Below the pieces are notes generated by a model. The model saw only the letters and a list, made by a program, of their open reading frames with translations. It did no database searches and was not told where the DNA came from. Shown piece by piece: positions 46,801 to 55,791 of a stretch of DNA of 64,000 nucleotides. Every line of letters starts with the position of its first letter. Position 1 is the first letter of the stretch. The translations under genes and the position numbers were made by a program. Source of the DNA: Arthrobacter sunyaminii (GTDB lineage: Bacteria > Actinomycetota > Actinomycetes > Actinomycetales > Micrococcaceae); NCBI RefSeq assembly GCF_018866305.1, contig NZ_CP076456.1, forward strand, positions 1,860,001 through 1,924,000, in the 5' to 3' direction.

Positions 46801-47028
46801 CCCTCAGGGCTCCGGCGGGTGTCCTTCCGGGTTCGCTACCGCGGGGTGCTGCTGGATATCAGCTTGGAACGCACCGTCCTGCGGGTATCGGCCGCTCCGG
46901 GTAATCTGCCCCCGGTCCGGATCCGGGTGGGGAATGCCCTGTTCCAGCTCCGTCCCGGCGGCCGCGTGGACATCCCGCTGGAGCCGGCGGGAGAACTGGA
47001 TGAGGGTTACATTGAACCGGTTGAGTAG
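43792..47028 (+). CDS. HAD beta-phosphoglucomutase fused to GH65 glycoside phosphorylase
   Basis: 1078 residues. Residues ~25-260 are a HAD beta-phosphoglucomutase (nucleophile FDMDGVVTD with Asp32/Asp34; '[17 protein letters not shown]'; [11 protein letters not shown]). Residues ~265-1070 are GH65: '[13 protein letters not shown]', general acid Glu ~761 in [10 protein letters not shown], phosphate-binding-like '[12 protein letters not shown]' and '[15 protein letters not shown]'. GH65 enzymes cleave trehalose, maltose, kojibiose or related disaccharides with phosphate to beta-glucose-1-phosphate, which the mutase converts to glucose-6-phosphate, so the fusion channels the intermediate. The specific disaccharide is undetermined. 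Confidence 0.93.
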   Translation: MPAEPRPDAVPSPALPLPAAVTPLRYQAVIFDMDGVVTDTASVHRSVWKALFDSVLADRRAEAASGGPFQDSDYYAYVDGRPREQGVLGFLRSRGVDVPLGSPDDAPWSWTAYGLGSAKNVLFLAALQQDGVRAYPGTVGLLDRLRTDMVPVALVTASRNAPAVLAAAGLEDKFDAVVDGSVAAALQLKGKPDPATFLEAARRLGVSPSQAVVIEDSTAGVEAARSGGFGLVVGIDRAKQRTQLETAGADLVLRDPGELDIGLVLSHPWQLIYDGFDPWHEGHREALTTLGNGRMGTRGTAPEARADSIHYPGTYAAGIFNRVPEAIGGETAWNEHMVNLPNWLPVDLRFGSGGWWSEGGLILRREHRSLDMQRAVLTRRVLLEDGNGRRLDVVQQRVVSMASPALAVLETTVTARGWDGPVEFRTGIDHDIRNANVAEDASLGNRHLNTLAVDLQSGTESVEAETTQSQIRIAVAVRVTFRADTPVDSSPLPGASGAGADSSRWLQYHRGELRGGKPLSVLKTAAVVTSHDRAISTPASGAHAVLARTPADFTAILAGHQAAWRRLLHLFSLDLHADGQTQLVLNLHVFHLLQVLTPITEELDVGVPARGLHGEGYRGHIFWDDLFVLPLVTSRLPSITRSVLNYRWRRLDAARDTARAAGLAGALFPWRSGSDGTEETPRWLYNRFSQKWMRDNSRLQRHGSLAVAYNVWQYFQATEDRQWLISRGAEIIVEVARMIASMAETGEDGRFHLRGVVGPDEYHDGYPEHPGSGVDDNAYTNIMAAWLCALPARILKELHGQDSKYLRKKLGITQAELTFWKQLGRRLYVPLHDGMISQFEGYGRLKELDWEHYRRRYGNIERLDLILASEGDSTNGYKLSKQADVLMLLYVLGEEDLVRLLRRMAYDVGPGQIRAMVDYYLSRTIHGSTLSRVAHASVLSASDPERAWDTFRDALDADLDDTQGGTTRTGVHLGAMAGTIDVVQRSFAGLRMESGDLVFTPRLPSGLRRVSFRVRYRGVLLDISLERTVLRVSAAPGNLPPVRIRVGNALFQLRPGGRVDIPLEPAGELDEGYIEPVE

Positions 47029-47079
47029 ATGGACGGGACGCTGCGCCTGTTTGGATAACAAGAGCCCGGGGGATTGGAC

Positions 47080-47841
47080 ATGAACGTCGCGTCCGCCCTG
47101 TCCATCCGCGGACTCAGCAAGAGCTTCGGTGGGAAGATCGCCGTTAACTCAGTGGACTTGGAGGTTCTGTCCGGCTCCTTTTTCGGGTTAGTGGGACCTA
47201 ACGGGGCCGGTAAGACAACCCTTCTGTTGATGGCGGTAGGGCTAATGCGCCCTGACGCGGGGACGTCAGCAGTGCTCGGGACCGACGTCTGGCACCGCGG
47301 ACTCCAACCCAAACGGGACCTGGGGGTGCTGCCGGACGCCCTCGCCCTGCCGGAATTCCTCACCGGACGCGAGTTGCTGAACTACCTCGGCCGGTTGCGG
47401 GGGCTGGAAGCAGAGATAGTGGATACCCGCTCTGAAGAGTTGCTGCAGGTGATGGATCTGCTGGGAGAAGAACGTACCCTCGTGGTGGATTACTCCACCG
47501 GGATGCGCAAGAAAATCGGGCTTGCCACCGCGCTCCTGCATAATCCCCGGGTCCTGGTGCTCGACGAACCGTTCGAAGCTGTGGACCCGGTGTCGGCACT
47601 GAGCCTGAAACGGATCCTCGGCCGGTATGTCGCCCGGGGTGGTGCTGTGCTGCTCTCCAGTCACGTCATGGCACTGGTGGAGCAACTGTGCGACACCGTG
47701 GCTGTCATGTCCAACGGCGAGGTCATCGCTGGAGGAGCGCTTGAGGAGGTTCGCGGCGCCGGATCGCTGGAAAAAGCCGTGGTTGCCCTGACGGACCCGG
47801 GCAGCGGCGGCGCGGAAGAACTGTCGTGGTTGGGGACCTGA
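47080..47841 (+). CDS. ABC transporter ATP-binding protein
   Basis: 253 residues from ATG 47080 (GGGGGA upstream). Walker A GPNGAGKTT (~39-47), signature YSTGMRKKIGLA, Walker B RVLVLDEPFEAVDP and the His switch in LLSSHVMALVEQLCD. ABC-2/NatA-type exporter ATPase. The stop lies 16 bases inside the permease gene, so the two are translationally coupled. Confidence 0.93.
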   Translation: MNVASALSIRGLSKSFGGKIAVNSVDLEVLSGSFFGLVGPNGAGKTTLLLMAVGLMRPDAGTSAVLGTDVWHRGLQPKRDLGVLPDALALPEFLTGRELLNYLGRLRGLEAEIVDTRSEELLQVMDLLGEERTLVVDYSTGMRKKIGLATALLHNPRVLVLDEPFEAVDPVSALSLKRILGRYVARGGAVLLSSHVMALVEQLCDTVAVMSNGEVIAGGALEEVRGAGSLEKAVVALTDPGSGGAEELSWLGT

Positions 47842-49694
47842 TCCGGATGAGGTGGGCGCTGGCGCGAAACTCGGCCAGCGTCTCCGGAGCCTTCTGGACA
47901 TGGAGTGGTGCGGTGATCGGCGCTGCTTTGGCTGCAGGCGCCGTGGTGCTGGCAGCTCTGCCGCTGAGGCCGGCATCGCTGGTGGCGGACCTGCTCGCCG
48001 TCGCCTATCTCACCTGGATGGTCGGGTGGTTGGTGGGTCCGGTATGGTCTGCGCCCCCGCTGCGGCCGGTACACCTGGCGATGCTGCCACTGCCCCGTCA
48101 CAGGCTGGTGGGAGGGTTGCTCGTGGCTGGTTTTGCAGCCCCGACGTTTGCGGTGACGGTACTGTTATTCGCCAGTCTTGTGGTTTATGCCTCGCATCAA
48201 GGGCTGTGGGTGGGAGTGCTGGCGTTGCCGGTGGCCGCGCTTCAAGCCGTGCTGCTGGTATTGATGTCCCGGGCAGCCCACATCCAGCTGGGACGGCTGG
48301 CCCGGGCCCGTTCCGGGGCCGCGCTCAACGGCGTGCTGTTGGCCGTGGTGCTTGTGCTCACGCAATCGGGCTGGATGCTGTTGGTGGGTTTGCTCGCCTC
48401 GGGGGTTCTTGAGCAGGGATTTCCGCAGTCCGTGACGCAGGCACTGCGGTGGGTGCCGTCGTCCTGGGGACTTGCTGCGGTGGAGTCCGCGGCCCGGGGA
48501 CAATGGCCGGCGGCGGGCTTGATCGTCATGGGGATGATGGTTCTCGGGGGTGCGATGCTGGCTCTGTGGATCGCAACGCTGGGTGGAACCCGCGGCAACC
48601 GGGAAGTTGTCCGCGGCTCAGCCCGGCGAAAACGGCGCCGAGTTCTGTCCGGTGGCGCCGCAGGTGCAATCCTCGGAAAGGAGCTGCACAGCTGGTGGCG
48701 GGATCCTGCCCGGTTTACGGCGCTCACCACGCCGGTGGTCTGGGGCTTGCTCACCGCTGTGTTGCCGCTGACCTTCGGTGTGGTGGACTTGCTCCCCTGG
48801 GCCGGGACCATGATGGTGGTCATGGCTGTCAGTCTGGCGGCAAATCTGTATTCGTTCGACGGAACCGGGATCTGGCTGACCCTGCAATCCGGGTCCGAGC
48901 GCGCCGATATCCGTGCCCGTCAGGGAGCCTTCGTGCTTGTCTACGGCCCCGTTGCACTGCTGGCAACCATTGCGCTAACGGCAGCAAGCTCAGTGGAGGG
49001 GGCCTGGCCCTGGGTGCTGGCCGCTCTCTTCGCAGCAGTGGGAGGCGGTGCCGGATTGGTTGCGTACGCCTCGGTGGCGTTGCCCGCTCCCCGGCCGGAT
49101 CCCCGCGAACGCACAGAGAATCCCGCCGACGGCGGCGAGGGTGTTGGGCAGGCGATCGCCCTGTTCTTCGCCGCCCTGCTGCCGCCGGTGCCCGGCCTGG
49201 CAGTGGTTCTGGCCGGCGCACGCTTCGAAAACCCGGTGCTGCAGTGGGCCGGCGTCGGACTGGGAGCAGCGACCGGTGGTCTCCTCGCCTGGAGCCTGGG
49301 CCGTGCAGCCGTCCGCCGGTTGGAACGGACGGGACCCGAAATCCTGCAGCTGATGCGTGCCGGCCGCGCCGTTCCGGCAACGGCTTCCGCGGAAGCCGAG
49401 CCGGATCTGACCGGACAGGCCGCCGCCGTGGTGCTGATCGGCTGGACCGTTGGCCCGCTGGCGGCCATCCCGCAGGGCCTGGTGCCGCTGCTGCTGAAGA
49501 TTACGGGCAATGATGACGTGCGGGTCTGGTTTTTGGCCATGTACGTGCCGGGCCTGTGGGGCTGGCTGGCCGCCGTCGGTCTGATGTTAGGCGGCGGCTG
49601 CCTGATCTGGCTCGCAGCGTCGGTGCGCCGGCGGGCAGGAAAACACGGTCCTGGAAAGGCTCCCGCACCGGGCGAAACACGTGTGCCGGTCTGA
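47826..49694 (+). CDS. ABC exporter permease
   Basis: 622 residues from GTG 47826, with about a dozen hydrophobic segments (e.g. 'AVLLVLMSRAAHIQLGRLAR', 'LSLAANLYSFDGTGIWL' region). The 'FDGTGIWLTL' segment and the helix layout resemble large actinobacterial exporter permeases partnering NatA-type ATPases. Substrate unknown. Confidence 0.82.
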   Translation: MVGDLIRMRWALARNSASVSGAFWTWSGAVIGAALAAGAVVLAALPLRPASLVADLLAVAYLTWMVGWLVGPVWSAPPLRPVHLAMLPLPRHRLVGGLLVAGFAAPTFAVTVLLFASLVVYASHQGLWVGVLALPVAALQAVLLVLMSRAAHIQLGRLARARSGAALNGVLLAVVLVLTQSGWMLLVGLLASGVLEQGFPQSVTQALRWVPSSWGLAAVESAARGQWPAAGLIVMGMMVLGGAMLALWIATLGGTRGNREVVRGSARRKRRRVLSGGAAGAILGKELHSWWRDPARFTALTTPVVWGLLTAVLPLTFGVVDLLPWAGTMMVVMAVSLAANLYSFDGTGIWLTLQSGSERADIRARQGAFVLVYGPVALLATIALTAASSVEGAWPWVLAALFAAVGGGAGLVAYASVALPAPRPDPRERTENPADGGEGVGQAIALFFAALLPPVPGLAVVLAGARFENPVLQWAGVGLGAATGGLLAWSLGRAAVRRLERTGPEILQLMRAGRAVPATASAEAEPDLTGQAAAVVLIGWTVGPLAAIPQGLVPLLLKITGNDDVRVWFLAMYVPGLWGWLAAVGLMLGGGCLIWLAASVRRRAGKHGPGKAPAPGETRVPV

Positions 49695-49797
49695 CGTACG
49701 GGTGCGTCCTGCCTGCAGGTGGGGCATTCAAAGACGGTGATCGTTGCAGCCCTGGTGCACTGCTTCCCCTATGTGGGGTTCCTCCGGGCGGTGGCGG

Positions 49798-50880
49798 CTA
49801 TCCGGGCCGTGAAGGACTTTGAGGATCCTCCGGGCCGTCATCGCCGCTGATCCACTGCGCGAAGCGCGCACCGGGATCCCCGCCGATGATCAGGAAGCGG
49901 GCAAAGAGGGTAAGCGGCACAGCCAGCAGCGAGCCAACCGCTCCCAGCAGGGTTGTCCAAAGAACCACCGAGGCGAAGGTCAGCGTGACGCTCAGCCTTA
50001 CTGATTCCCCCACAAACCGGGGCTGGATCAGCACTTGGAGGGTGACGTTGGCGATGCAGTAAATGGCCAGCACCAGCAGTCCCAGCTCCCAGCCGCCGAC
50101 GGCGACAGCGAGCACGACGGGAGGCACGACGCCCAGGACGAAACCAATATTGGGGATGTAGTTGGTGACGAACGCGAGCACCGCCCAGACGAATGGACCG
50201 GGTACGCCGAGGACCCAGAGGGCGAGTCCGTCAATCACCGCGACGATCAGCCCGAATATTGAGTTGACGAGGAAGTACCGGTTGGTTGCGGTGGTGAACC
50301 GGTTGAAGGCCTGCAGCCTCCGGCTGCTCGCCTCCGCTAGCTCGGCCGGGGGATTCTGCCACCGTGCAGCATCCATCCCGAGGAACATCGCGTAGGCGAA
50401 GACAAAAAAGACGGCCGTGCCCAGGCCCAGCAGTTGCGTGCCGGCATTGAAAACGGTCGTCAGGAGTGCAGAGGGCTGGATTGCCCGCGTTAAGTCGTCC
50501 ATCGATACGGTGCTGAATCCGAGGCTTCGGAAAAACGACTCAAGCGTCTCGGCGCTCTCTTGCAGCTGGCCGGCGTAGTCGGCCAGAATGCGCGCGAACT
50601 GCCCCAGGGCCAGAAGGACCAGCACGGCTAGAACCAGCAGGATTCCCCACGAGATTGACACGACGACGAGCGTGCCTACCCAGCCTGGGGTGCCGCGCCG
50701 GTCCAAGGGTTTTCGTGCGGGCAGCGCGATAATGACGAGCGCCGCGGCCAGCACCAGCGGTCCCAGGAGCGATCGGCCTGCCCATACCGTCCAGCAGGCA
50801 CCACCGGCAGCCGCCAGGGTCAGCAGAATCCGCGTTGGCCTGGCAAGTCCGGATGACCCGGGTGGCTCACGATCACTCAT
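49798..50880 (-). CDS. AI-2E family (UPF0118) transporter
   Basis: 360 residues, about eight membrane helices. Family features: N-terminal paired helices 'PLVLAAALVIIALPARKPLD', central long amphipathic region (RILADYAGQLQESAETLESF) and C-terminal 'GPFVWAVLAFVTNYIPNIG' with 'LLGAVGSLLAVPLTLFARFL'. The family name comes from a proposed autoinducer-2 exporter, but many members move Na+/H+ or other solutes. The luxS in this window is not evidence enough for AI-2 export. Confidence 0.88.
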   Translation of the reverse strand: MSDREPPGSSGLARPTRILLTLAAAGGACWTVWAGRSLLGPLVLAAALVIIALPARKPLDRRGTPGWVGTLVVVSISWGILLVLAVLVLLALGQFARILADYAGQLQESAETLESFFRSLGFSTVSMDDLTRAIQPSALLTTVFNAGTQLLGLGTAVFFVFAYAMFLGMDAARWQNPPAELAEASSRRLQAFNRFTTATNRYFLVNSIFGLIVAVIDGLALWVLGVPGPFVWAVLAFVTNYIPNIGFVLGVVPPVVLAVAVGGWELGLLVLAIYCIANVTLQVLIQPRFVGESVRLSVTLTFASVVLWTTLLGAVGSLLAVPLTLFARFLIIGGDPGARFAQWISGDDGPEDPQSPSRPG

Positions 50881-51154
50881 GCGGCCTCACAGTTGTCAGG
50901 GAACGACGACGCTAAAGTCCGGCCTCCGCTGCTTCTTCCCGGCGACCCCTACCACCACAGGTTGGCGCACAGGGCAATCTCCGTCTAGAGGCAACCTTGT
51001 ATACCGGCGCCTTGGGGACGGGAATCATTCCCGGCTCCGGATCAGCGCATGGTGTGACCGCGGGCCGCCGCTTCCAGAGCCGCAGATCGGCGTTCGGTTC
51101 GGCTGGCTGCATCACTCCTGTTCGACAGCTTGGTGCTCAATGCATACTGAGCCA
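50881..51154. other. Divergent intergenic region
   Basis: No gene recognised between the AI-2E-family gene and the acetyltransferase. No clear promoter. Confidence 0.3.
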
Positions 51155-51724
51155 ATGGAACTTGATGAACTGCTCACAGCGTTGAACGCCGGTGAGGCCG
51201 TAACGGCTGGTTCGCCTCTGCATGAGGCCATGCACCATGCCAGCCAGGCCGCCCTGCGGATTACCGGCGAACTCAACAGCGGCTACCACGAACCGGAACA
51301 GGTACGGGAGCTGCTGTCCCGGCTGATCGGCAAATCGGTGGACGAAACCGTTGCCGTGTTCCCGCCGTTTTCCTCGGATTTCGGCAGAAACATCACCCTG
51401 GGCAAACGGGTGTTCATCAATTCCGGCTGCCGGTTCCAGGACCAGGGCGGAATCAGCATCGGCGACGACTGCCTGATCGGTCACAACGCCGTCCTGGCAA
51501 CGCTTAACCACGATCTGTCGCCCAGCCGCCGGGCGGACATGCATCCGGGGCCCATCACGATTGGCCGGAATGTCTGGCTGGGATCCAACGTCACGGTGCT
51601 GCCGGGGGTGACCATCGGTAACGACGCCGTTGTGGCCGCCGGAGCCGTGGTCACCAAGGATGTGCCGGCCCGGTCCGTGGTGGTCGGATCCCCGGCCCGG
51701 GTGATCCGCAGCGTCGAGGACTAG
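51155..51724 (+). CDS. Left-handed beta-helix sugar/maltose O-acetyltransferase-like protein
   Basis: 189 residues from ATG 51155 (an in-frame ATG at 51140 is equally possible; neither has a good ribosome site). N-terminal helices precede hexapeptide repeats ('ITLGKRVFINSGCRFQDQGG', 'SIGDDCLIGHNAVLATLNHD' with the catalytic His, 'ITIGRNVWLGSNVTVLPGVT', 'IGNDAVVAAGAVVTKDVPAR'). LacA/Maa-type enzymes move acetyl from acetyl-CoA to sugars. Confidence 0.9.
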   Translation: MELDELLTALNAGEAVTAGSPLHEAMHHASQAALRITGELNSGYHEPEQVRELLSRLIGKSVDETVAVFPPFSSDFGRNITLGKRVFINSGCRFQDQGGISIGDDCLIGHNAVLATLNHDLSPSRRADMHPGPITIGRNVWLGSNVTVLPGVTIGNDAVVAAGAVVTKDVPARSVVVGSPARVIRSVED

Positions 51725-51979
51725 TTGGCTTCGTGTCCGTGACCGCAGGGCCCTTCTGAGCCTGCACGGGACGGCCGTTACAGCGTTCACCGGAAGGTGG
51801 CGCGCAGATGAGTACACCTCAGGAAGGACGGGCTTGGAAGCATCCGCGGAGGATTCCCAACCGGCACGTAAGACGGTGAGTCCTATGACTAATCCGTCCT
51901 GCTGCGGGTAGGTTGTGCCTTCCAGACCGTGACCGGCCAGCACGCCGGACCGCGGTCCCCGGCAACCAGGAGGATCACG

Positions 51980-52171
51980 ATGCAGACACCTGATCAAAAC
52001 ACTGAGATCTTCGGCAGCATGGCAGCGCTGGCGGGATTGGATCTCAGTCCCGAGCGTGCCCTTGCCCTGGCGGAAGCGGCGGCACCGATTCACGCGCTGC
52101 TGAGGACGTTGAGCAGTCAGGACCTGGGCGAAACACCTCCCGCCTCCGCCTTCAGCGCCGCTTGGAAGTAG
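51980..52171 (+). CDS. AtzG-like small subunit (DUF4089)
   Basis: 63 residues from ATG 51980 (strong ribosome site CAGGAGG). Helical: 'GSMAALAGLDLSPERALALA' with EAAAPIHALLRTL and a tail 'ETPPASAFSAAW', as in AtzG/DUF4089 proteins, which partner the amidase AtzE much as GatC partners GatA. It is nine bases upstream of an amidase gene, which supports the assignment. Confidence 0.78.
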   Translation: MQTPDQNTEIFGSMAALAGLDLSPERALALAEAAAPIHALLRTLSSQDLGETPPASAFSAAWK

Positions 52172-52180
52172 GAACAGACC

Positions 52181-53587
52181 ATGGAACCGTACGAACTTTC
52201 ACTCGCCGCCGCCTCCGCTGCCATCAGTGCCGGAGAGCTGTCGCCGCTGGAACTGGCTGAATCCTCGCTGAACCGGATTGCCGCCGTCGAACCGCAAATC
52301 CACGCCTTTGCCACCGTGACCGCGGACTTGGCGTTGGCGCAGGCTAAGACGGCAGGGGAGGAGATCGCTGCGGGCAGGCGCCGAGGACCTCTGCACGGCA
52401 TCCCGCTGGGCGTCAAGGATCTCTATAACACGGCAGGGATTGCCACCACCTCGAGTTCCAGGGTGAGGGAGCATTTCATTCCCGAGACCGACAGTGCCGC
52501 CGTCACAGCACTTGCCGAGGCGGGAATGGTTCTGGTCGGTAAAACCCATACACATGAATTTGCCTTCGGCGTGGTTACACCGACAACCCGCAATCCCTGG
52601 GATGTGAACGCCAGTCCCGGCGGTTCCAGCGGCGGCTCAGGAGCCGCCGTCGCGTCCGGATCCTGCCTGGTGGCTCTAGGCAGCGACACCGGCGGTTCCA
52701 TCCGGATTCCGGCAGCCCTGTGCGGAACGGTTGGGCTGAAACCGACCTACGGGCGCACCTCGCGGTTTGGTGTGGCGTCGTTGTCCTGGTCCCTGGACCA
52801 TGTGGGGCCGTTGACCCGCAACGTCACCGATGCCGCCCTGGTACTGAACGCCATGGCGGGCTACGACCGCCGCGACCCTGCTTCCGTGGATCTTCCCGTG
52901 CCGGACTTCACCGCCGGGCTGGAGCGAGGCGTGAAGGGGCTGCGGATCGGTGTCCCCACGAACTATTTCACGGACCGTGTTGACCCTGAAGTTGCGGCGG
53001 CAGTCTCCGATGCCGTGACGCTGCTGGAGGGACTTGGCGCAGTGGTGGTTGAGGTCCGGATCCCACGGGCCGAGAGTATCCAGGCCGCTGAATGGGGGAT
53101 TCTGATGCCCGAAGCCAGCGCCTATCACCGGCACGCCATGAGGGCGAACCCTGAGCTTTACACTGCCGAGGTGCGTGCGCTGCTGGAGGTAGGAGAAACC
53201 ATCCTGGCCACGGATTACATTGACGCGCTCCGGATGCGGCAGCTCATGAAGCTGGAGTGGGAGCAGATGTTCGCCAATATCGATGTGCTGATTGCGCCGT
53301 CGGTTCCTGCCCCGGCCGTCGCCGCGGATGATCCTCAGGTTTACTGGCCCGACGGGACCGTAGAGACAGCTACGGATGCGATGGTCCGGCTGTCGGCACC
53401 GGGAAACCTGACCGGCCTGCCCTCGGTATCGGTGCCCTGCGGATTCTCGTCCTCAGGACTTCCCCTGGGCATGCAAATCATTGGCGGCCCCTTTGAAGAA
53501 TCCACCATTCTTGCCGTTGCCCGCACCTACGAGCTGGCTAGCGATTACGTGGGCCGGATTGCTGATTTGTCCACCGCTCCCGCATAG
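52181..53587 (+). CDS. Amidase-signature-family hydrolase (AtzE-like)
   Basis: 468 residues. The Ser-cisSer-Lys triad is present: Lys79 in GIPLGVKDLYN, the Gly/Ser loop 'NASPGGSSGGSG' (~143-154) and nucleophile-type Ser ~173 in SDTGGSIR. 'GTVGLKPTYGRTSRFG' and the C-terminal 'GNLTGLPSVSVPCGF' are typical. With the AtzG-like partner it may hydrolyse a carboxy-biuret-like or other small amide; substrate not determined. Confidence 0.92.
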   Translation: MEPYELSLAAASAAISAGELSPLELAESSLNRIAAVEPQIHAFATVTADLALAQAKTAGEEIAAGRRRGPLHGIPLGVKDLYNTAGIATTSSSRVREHFIPETDSAAVTALAEAGMVLVGKTHTHEFAFGVVTPTTRNPWDVNASPGGSSGGSGAAVASGSCLVALGSDTGGSIRIPAALCGTVGLKPTYGRTSRFGVASLSWSLDHVGPLTRNVTDAALVLNAMAGYDRRDPASVDLPVPDFTAGLERGVKGLRIGVPTNYFTDRVDPEVAAAVSDAVTLLEGLGAVVVEVRIPRAESIQAAEWGILMPEASAYHRHAMRANPELYTAEVRALLEVGETILATDYIDALRMRQLMKLEWEQMFANIDVLIAPSVPAPAVAADDPQVYWPDGTVETATDAMVRLSAPGNLTGLPSVSVPCGFSSSGLPLGMQIIGGPFEESTILAVARTYELASDYVGRIADLSTAPA

Positions 53588-53602
53588 CGGCGCGGTGGCC
53601 AG

Positions 53603-55210
53603 TTAAGGTTGGTCTTTGAGGATCCAGGCGGCGCTGTCCGGTGGAAGGAGCCCTTCCGGGGTCAGGGGGAATGACGCCAGCAGAACGCTTCCGCCGGGCA
53701 GGCGGGAGGGTTCGCCGCCCATGTTCACGGCAAGCAGGATCTGCTCCCCGCGCTCGCAGATAAGCAATCCGGTGTCGTGGACGTGCCAGGCGCTGGCGTC
53801 GTTCGGTGAGAAGATCTCCTTTTCGATCAGCTGCTTGCGCAATGCGAGTGCGGTGGTCACCAGATGCAGGGTCGAACCGGGGTCGCTGCGGTGCGCCTCC
53901 ACGGAGAGCGACCCCCACGAGGCGGGTGTAGGCAACCACGGCTGCGCTGCAGCGGCAGGGGAAAAGCCGTAGGTGTTGTCGGGAGCGGTGGTCCAGGGCA
54001 GCGGCACGCGGGCCCCGTCACGGGAGACCCCGCCCCGTGTCCACATGGGATCGGCTCGAGCGTGAAGCGGGACCTCGACGTCGGGAAGGTTGAGCTCCTG
54101 TCCTTGGTAGATGTACGCCCCGCCGGGCAGCCCGAGGATGGCGAGCAGGCCGGCACGTGCTCGGAGAGCTCCGCGTTCACCTCCGCCGAACCGTGTCACG
54201 GAACGGCTGATGTCATGGTTCTCGAGTGCCCAGGTTGGCGGCGCCCCGTGGGTCCGGCGGGCAACTTCGAGTTCAGTGCCGACCGCAGCCCAAGCAGCGG
54301 CATCCCAGCCCAGCTTGACGAACGCAAACGCGAAGGCCTGATGCATCTCGTCATGCCGGGTGTAGCGGGCGGCGCGGCCCGGCGCCAGGTTCACTTCACC
54401 GACCAGCACCCGGCTGGGGGAGTAGGAATCGGCAATGCGGCGCCAGTGCCGGTAGACCTCGTGTACGTCCTCCTGATCGGATACTTTCGGGTTGGAGCGC
54501 AGGCCGTTGACGACGGCGTCAGTGCCTTCAGCGTCAGGCAGTCCGTCCGCCTTGAACAAGGCATGCGCGACGTCGATCCGCAGGCCGTCCACGCCCTTGT
54601 CAAACCAGAACCGGAGCACGCCTTCGAAGTAGTCGCCCACCGCCGGGTTACGCCAATTCCAGTCCGGTTGCTCCGGCGAGAAGAGGTGCAGGTACCACTC
54701 CCGGCCCGAGTCCGAACCGGGATTCACGCGGCTCCAGGCACGGCCGCCGAAGACGCTTTGCCAGTTGTTCGGCGGGGCTCCGCCGTCGCCCCCGTTCTCG
54801 AAGTGGAACATCGCCCGTTCGGGTGAGCCGGGACCGGAGGCGACGGCGGCTTGGAACAGGGGATGCTCCGATGAGCAGTGGTTGGGTACCACGTCGAGGA
54901 AGATCCGGAGCCCCATGGCGTGAGCCGCCTCCAGCAGTTTGTCGAACTGTTCCATGGTGCCGAAGAGCGGATCGACTCCGCAGTAGTCGCTGACGTCATA
55001 TCCCTGGTCCACCTGCGGGGAGGGCTGGAACGGGGTCATCCAGATGCCGTCCACGCCCAGCGAGGCAAGGTACGGCAGACGGTCCAGCAGGCCCGCTAGG
55101 TCGCCGACCCCGTCCCCATCGCCGTCGGCGAAGGAGCGTGGGTACACCTGGTAGATGACGGCATCCTGCCACCAGCCGGGCCTGGGGTCCCGGGGTGTCG
55201 ATCCGGTCAT
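53603..55210 (-). CDS. GH13 alpha-glucosidase / oligo-1,6-glucosidase type
   Basis: 535 residues. 'WWQDAVIYQVYPRSFAD' start, 'FLDVVPNHCSSEHPLF', nucleophile Asp213 in GLRIDVAHAL, general acid Glu272 in VLVGEV and Asp332 in ALENHDISRS. This is the GH13 subfamily releasing glucose from alpha-glucosides. It begins four bases inside the end of a chimeric LacI remnant (ATGA). The usual neighbours, a sugar ABC importer, are missing except for the tail fused to that remnant. Confidence 0.93.
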   Translation of the reverse strand: MTGSTPRDPRPGWWQDAVIYQVYPRSFADGDGDGVGDLAGLLDRLPYLASLGVDGIWMTPFQPSPQVDQGYDVSDYCGVDPLFGTMEQFDKLLEAAHAMGLRIFLDVVPNHCSSEHPLFQAAVASGPGSPERAMFHFENGGDGGAPPNNWQSVFGGRAWSRVNPGSDSGREWYLHLFSPEQPDWNWRNPAVGDYFEGVLRFWFDKGVDGLRIDVAHALFKADGLPDAEGTDAVVNGLRSNPKVSDQEDVHEVYRHWRRIADSYSPSRVLVGEVNLAPGRAARYTRHDEMHQAFAFAFVKLGWDAAAWAAVGTELEVARRTHGAPPTWALENHDISRSVTRFGGGERGALRARAGLLAILGLPGGAYIYQGQELNLPDVEVPLHARADPMWTRGGVSRDGARVPLPWTTAPDNTYGFSPAAAAQPWLPTPASWGSLSVEAHRSDPGSTLHLVTTALALRKQLIEKEIFSPNDASAWHVHDTGLLICERGEQILLAVNMGGEPSRLPGGSVLLASFPLTPEGLLPPDSAAWILKDQP

Positions 55211-55503
55211 TTGGTGCCTCCGGAGGTAAGCCCGTCGACGATGCGGCGCTGGAAGATGAGGACCATGATCTGGGAAGCGAGAGCGTCCGACACCATGGGG
55301 GCGAGGAGCCCGATCACAGATGTCTGTCGTGTCTTCAGTCCGCGTGCCATCAAATCGGTCTCGTAGTTGAGGCGGGCTACCGCCTCTTCGACGCGGTGCC
55401 GTGTCTCCTCGGAGTAGCCCACAAGACCATTGACGACCCGGGACACGGTTGCCGGTGATACACCGGCATACTTCGCGACATCCCTGATGGTTGCCAAGGT
55501 CAT
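55207..55503 (-). pseudogene. LacI DNA-binding domain fused in frame to the tail of a sugar ABC permease
   Basis: 98 residues. Residues 1-60 are a complete LacI HTH and hinge ('ATIRDVAKYAGVSPATVSRV', then NYETDLMARGLKTRQTSVIGLL). After 'GLLAPMVSD' the sequence changes to 'IMVLIFQRRIVDGLTSGGTK', the C-terminus of MalG/carbohydrate ABC permeases. A deletion has evidently fused the regulator's first codons to the permease's last, removing the rest of both and the genes between. GAGGAGG abuts ATG 55503 but is six bases from TTG 55497, a likelier start. The product keeps DNA binding but has no inducer domain. Confidence 0.8.
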
Positions 55504-55522
55504 CCTCCTCTGGATGCTGAAC

Positions 55523-55603
55523 GCAAACGGTTTACGTAAAGGGTTTCGTGGTCTGCGTCACCACACTATGCGGTGTGTGTGATCCATGCCGTTTCGTAAA
55601 CGG
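55523..55603. promoter_or_regulatory. LacI-type operator sequences upstream of the chimeric regulator
   Basis: GCAAACGGTTTACGTAAA (55523-55540) lies about 20 bases before the LacI start, and a perfect inverted repeat CCGTTTCGTAAACGG (55589-55603) lies farther upstream. Both contain AAACGG/CCGTTT halves like LacI-family sites. They could still bind the DNA-binding domain that remains. Confidence 0.65.
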
Positions 55604-55791
55604 TAGGCCACCATCACCCCTGTTGGATGCTTCGCTGCCGGCGGCTCCGGCGAAAGTCATAGGTGAACCGCGACCCGCCGATGCCTGTTCCGCGTGGCTA
55701 ACGGGAACTCAGGAGTCCCGAACACCTACCCATGCGTCTGTGCGGGTGCTGTCCTTGGAAGGGAGAGAATCCTGCCGGAGAAGGAGACACC

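Noticed and set aside
49798..50880. Link between the AI-2E-family protein and luxS as an AI-2 synthesis/export pair
   Set aside because: They are 38 kb apart, and most AI-2E-family proteins do not transport AI-2.
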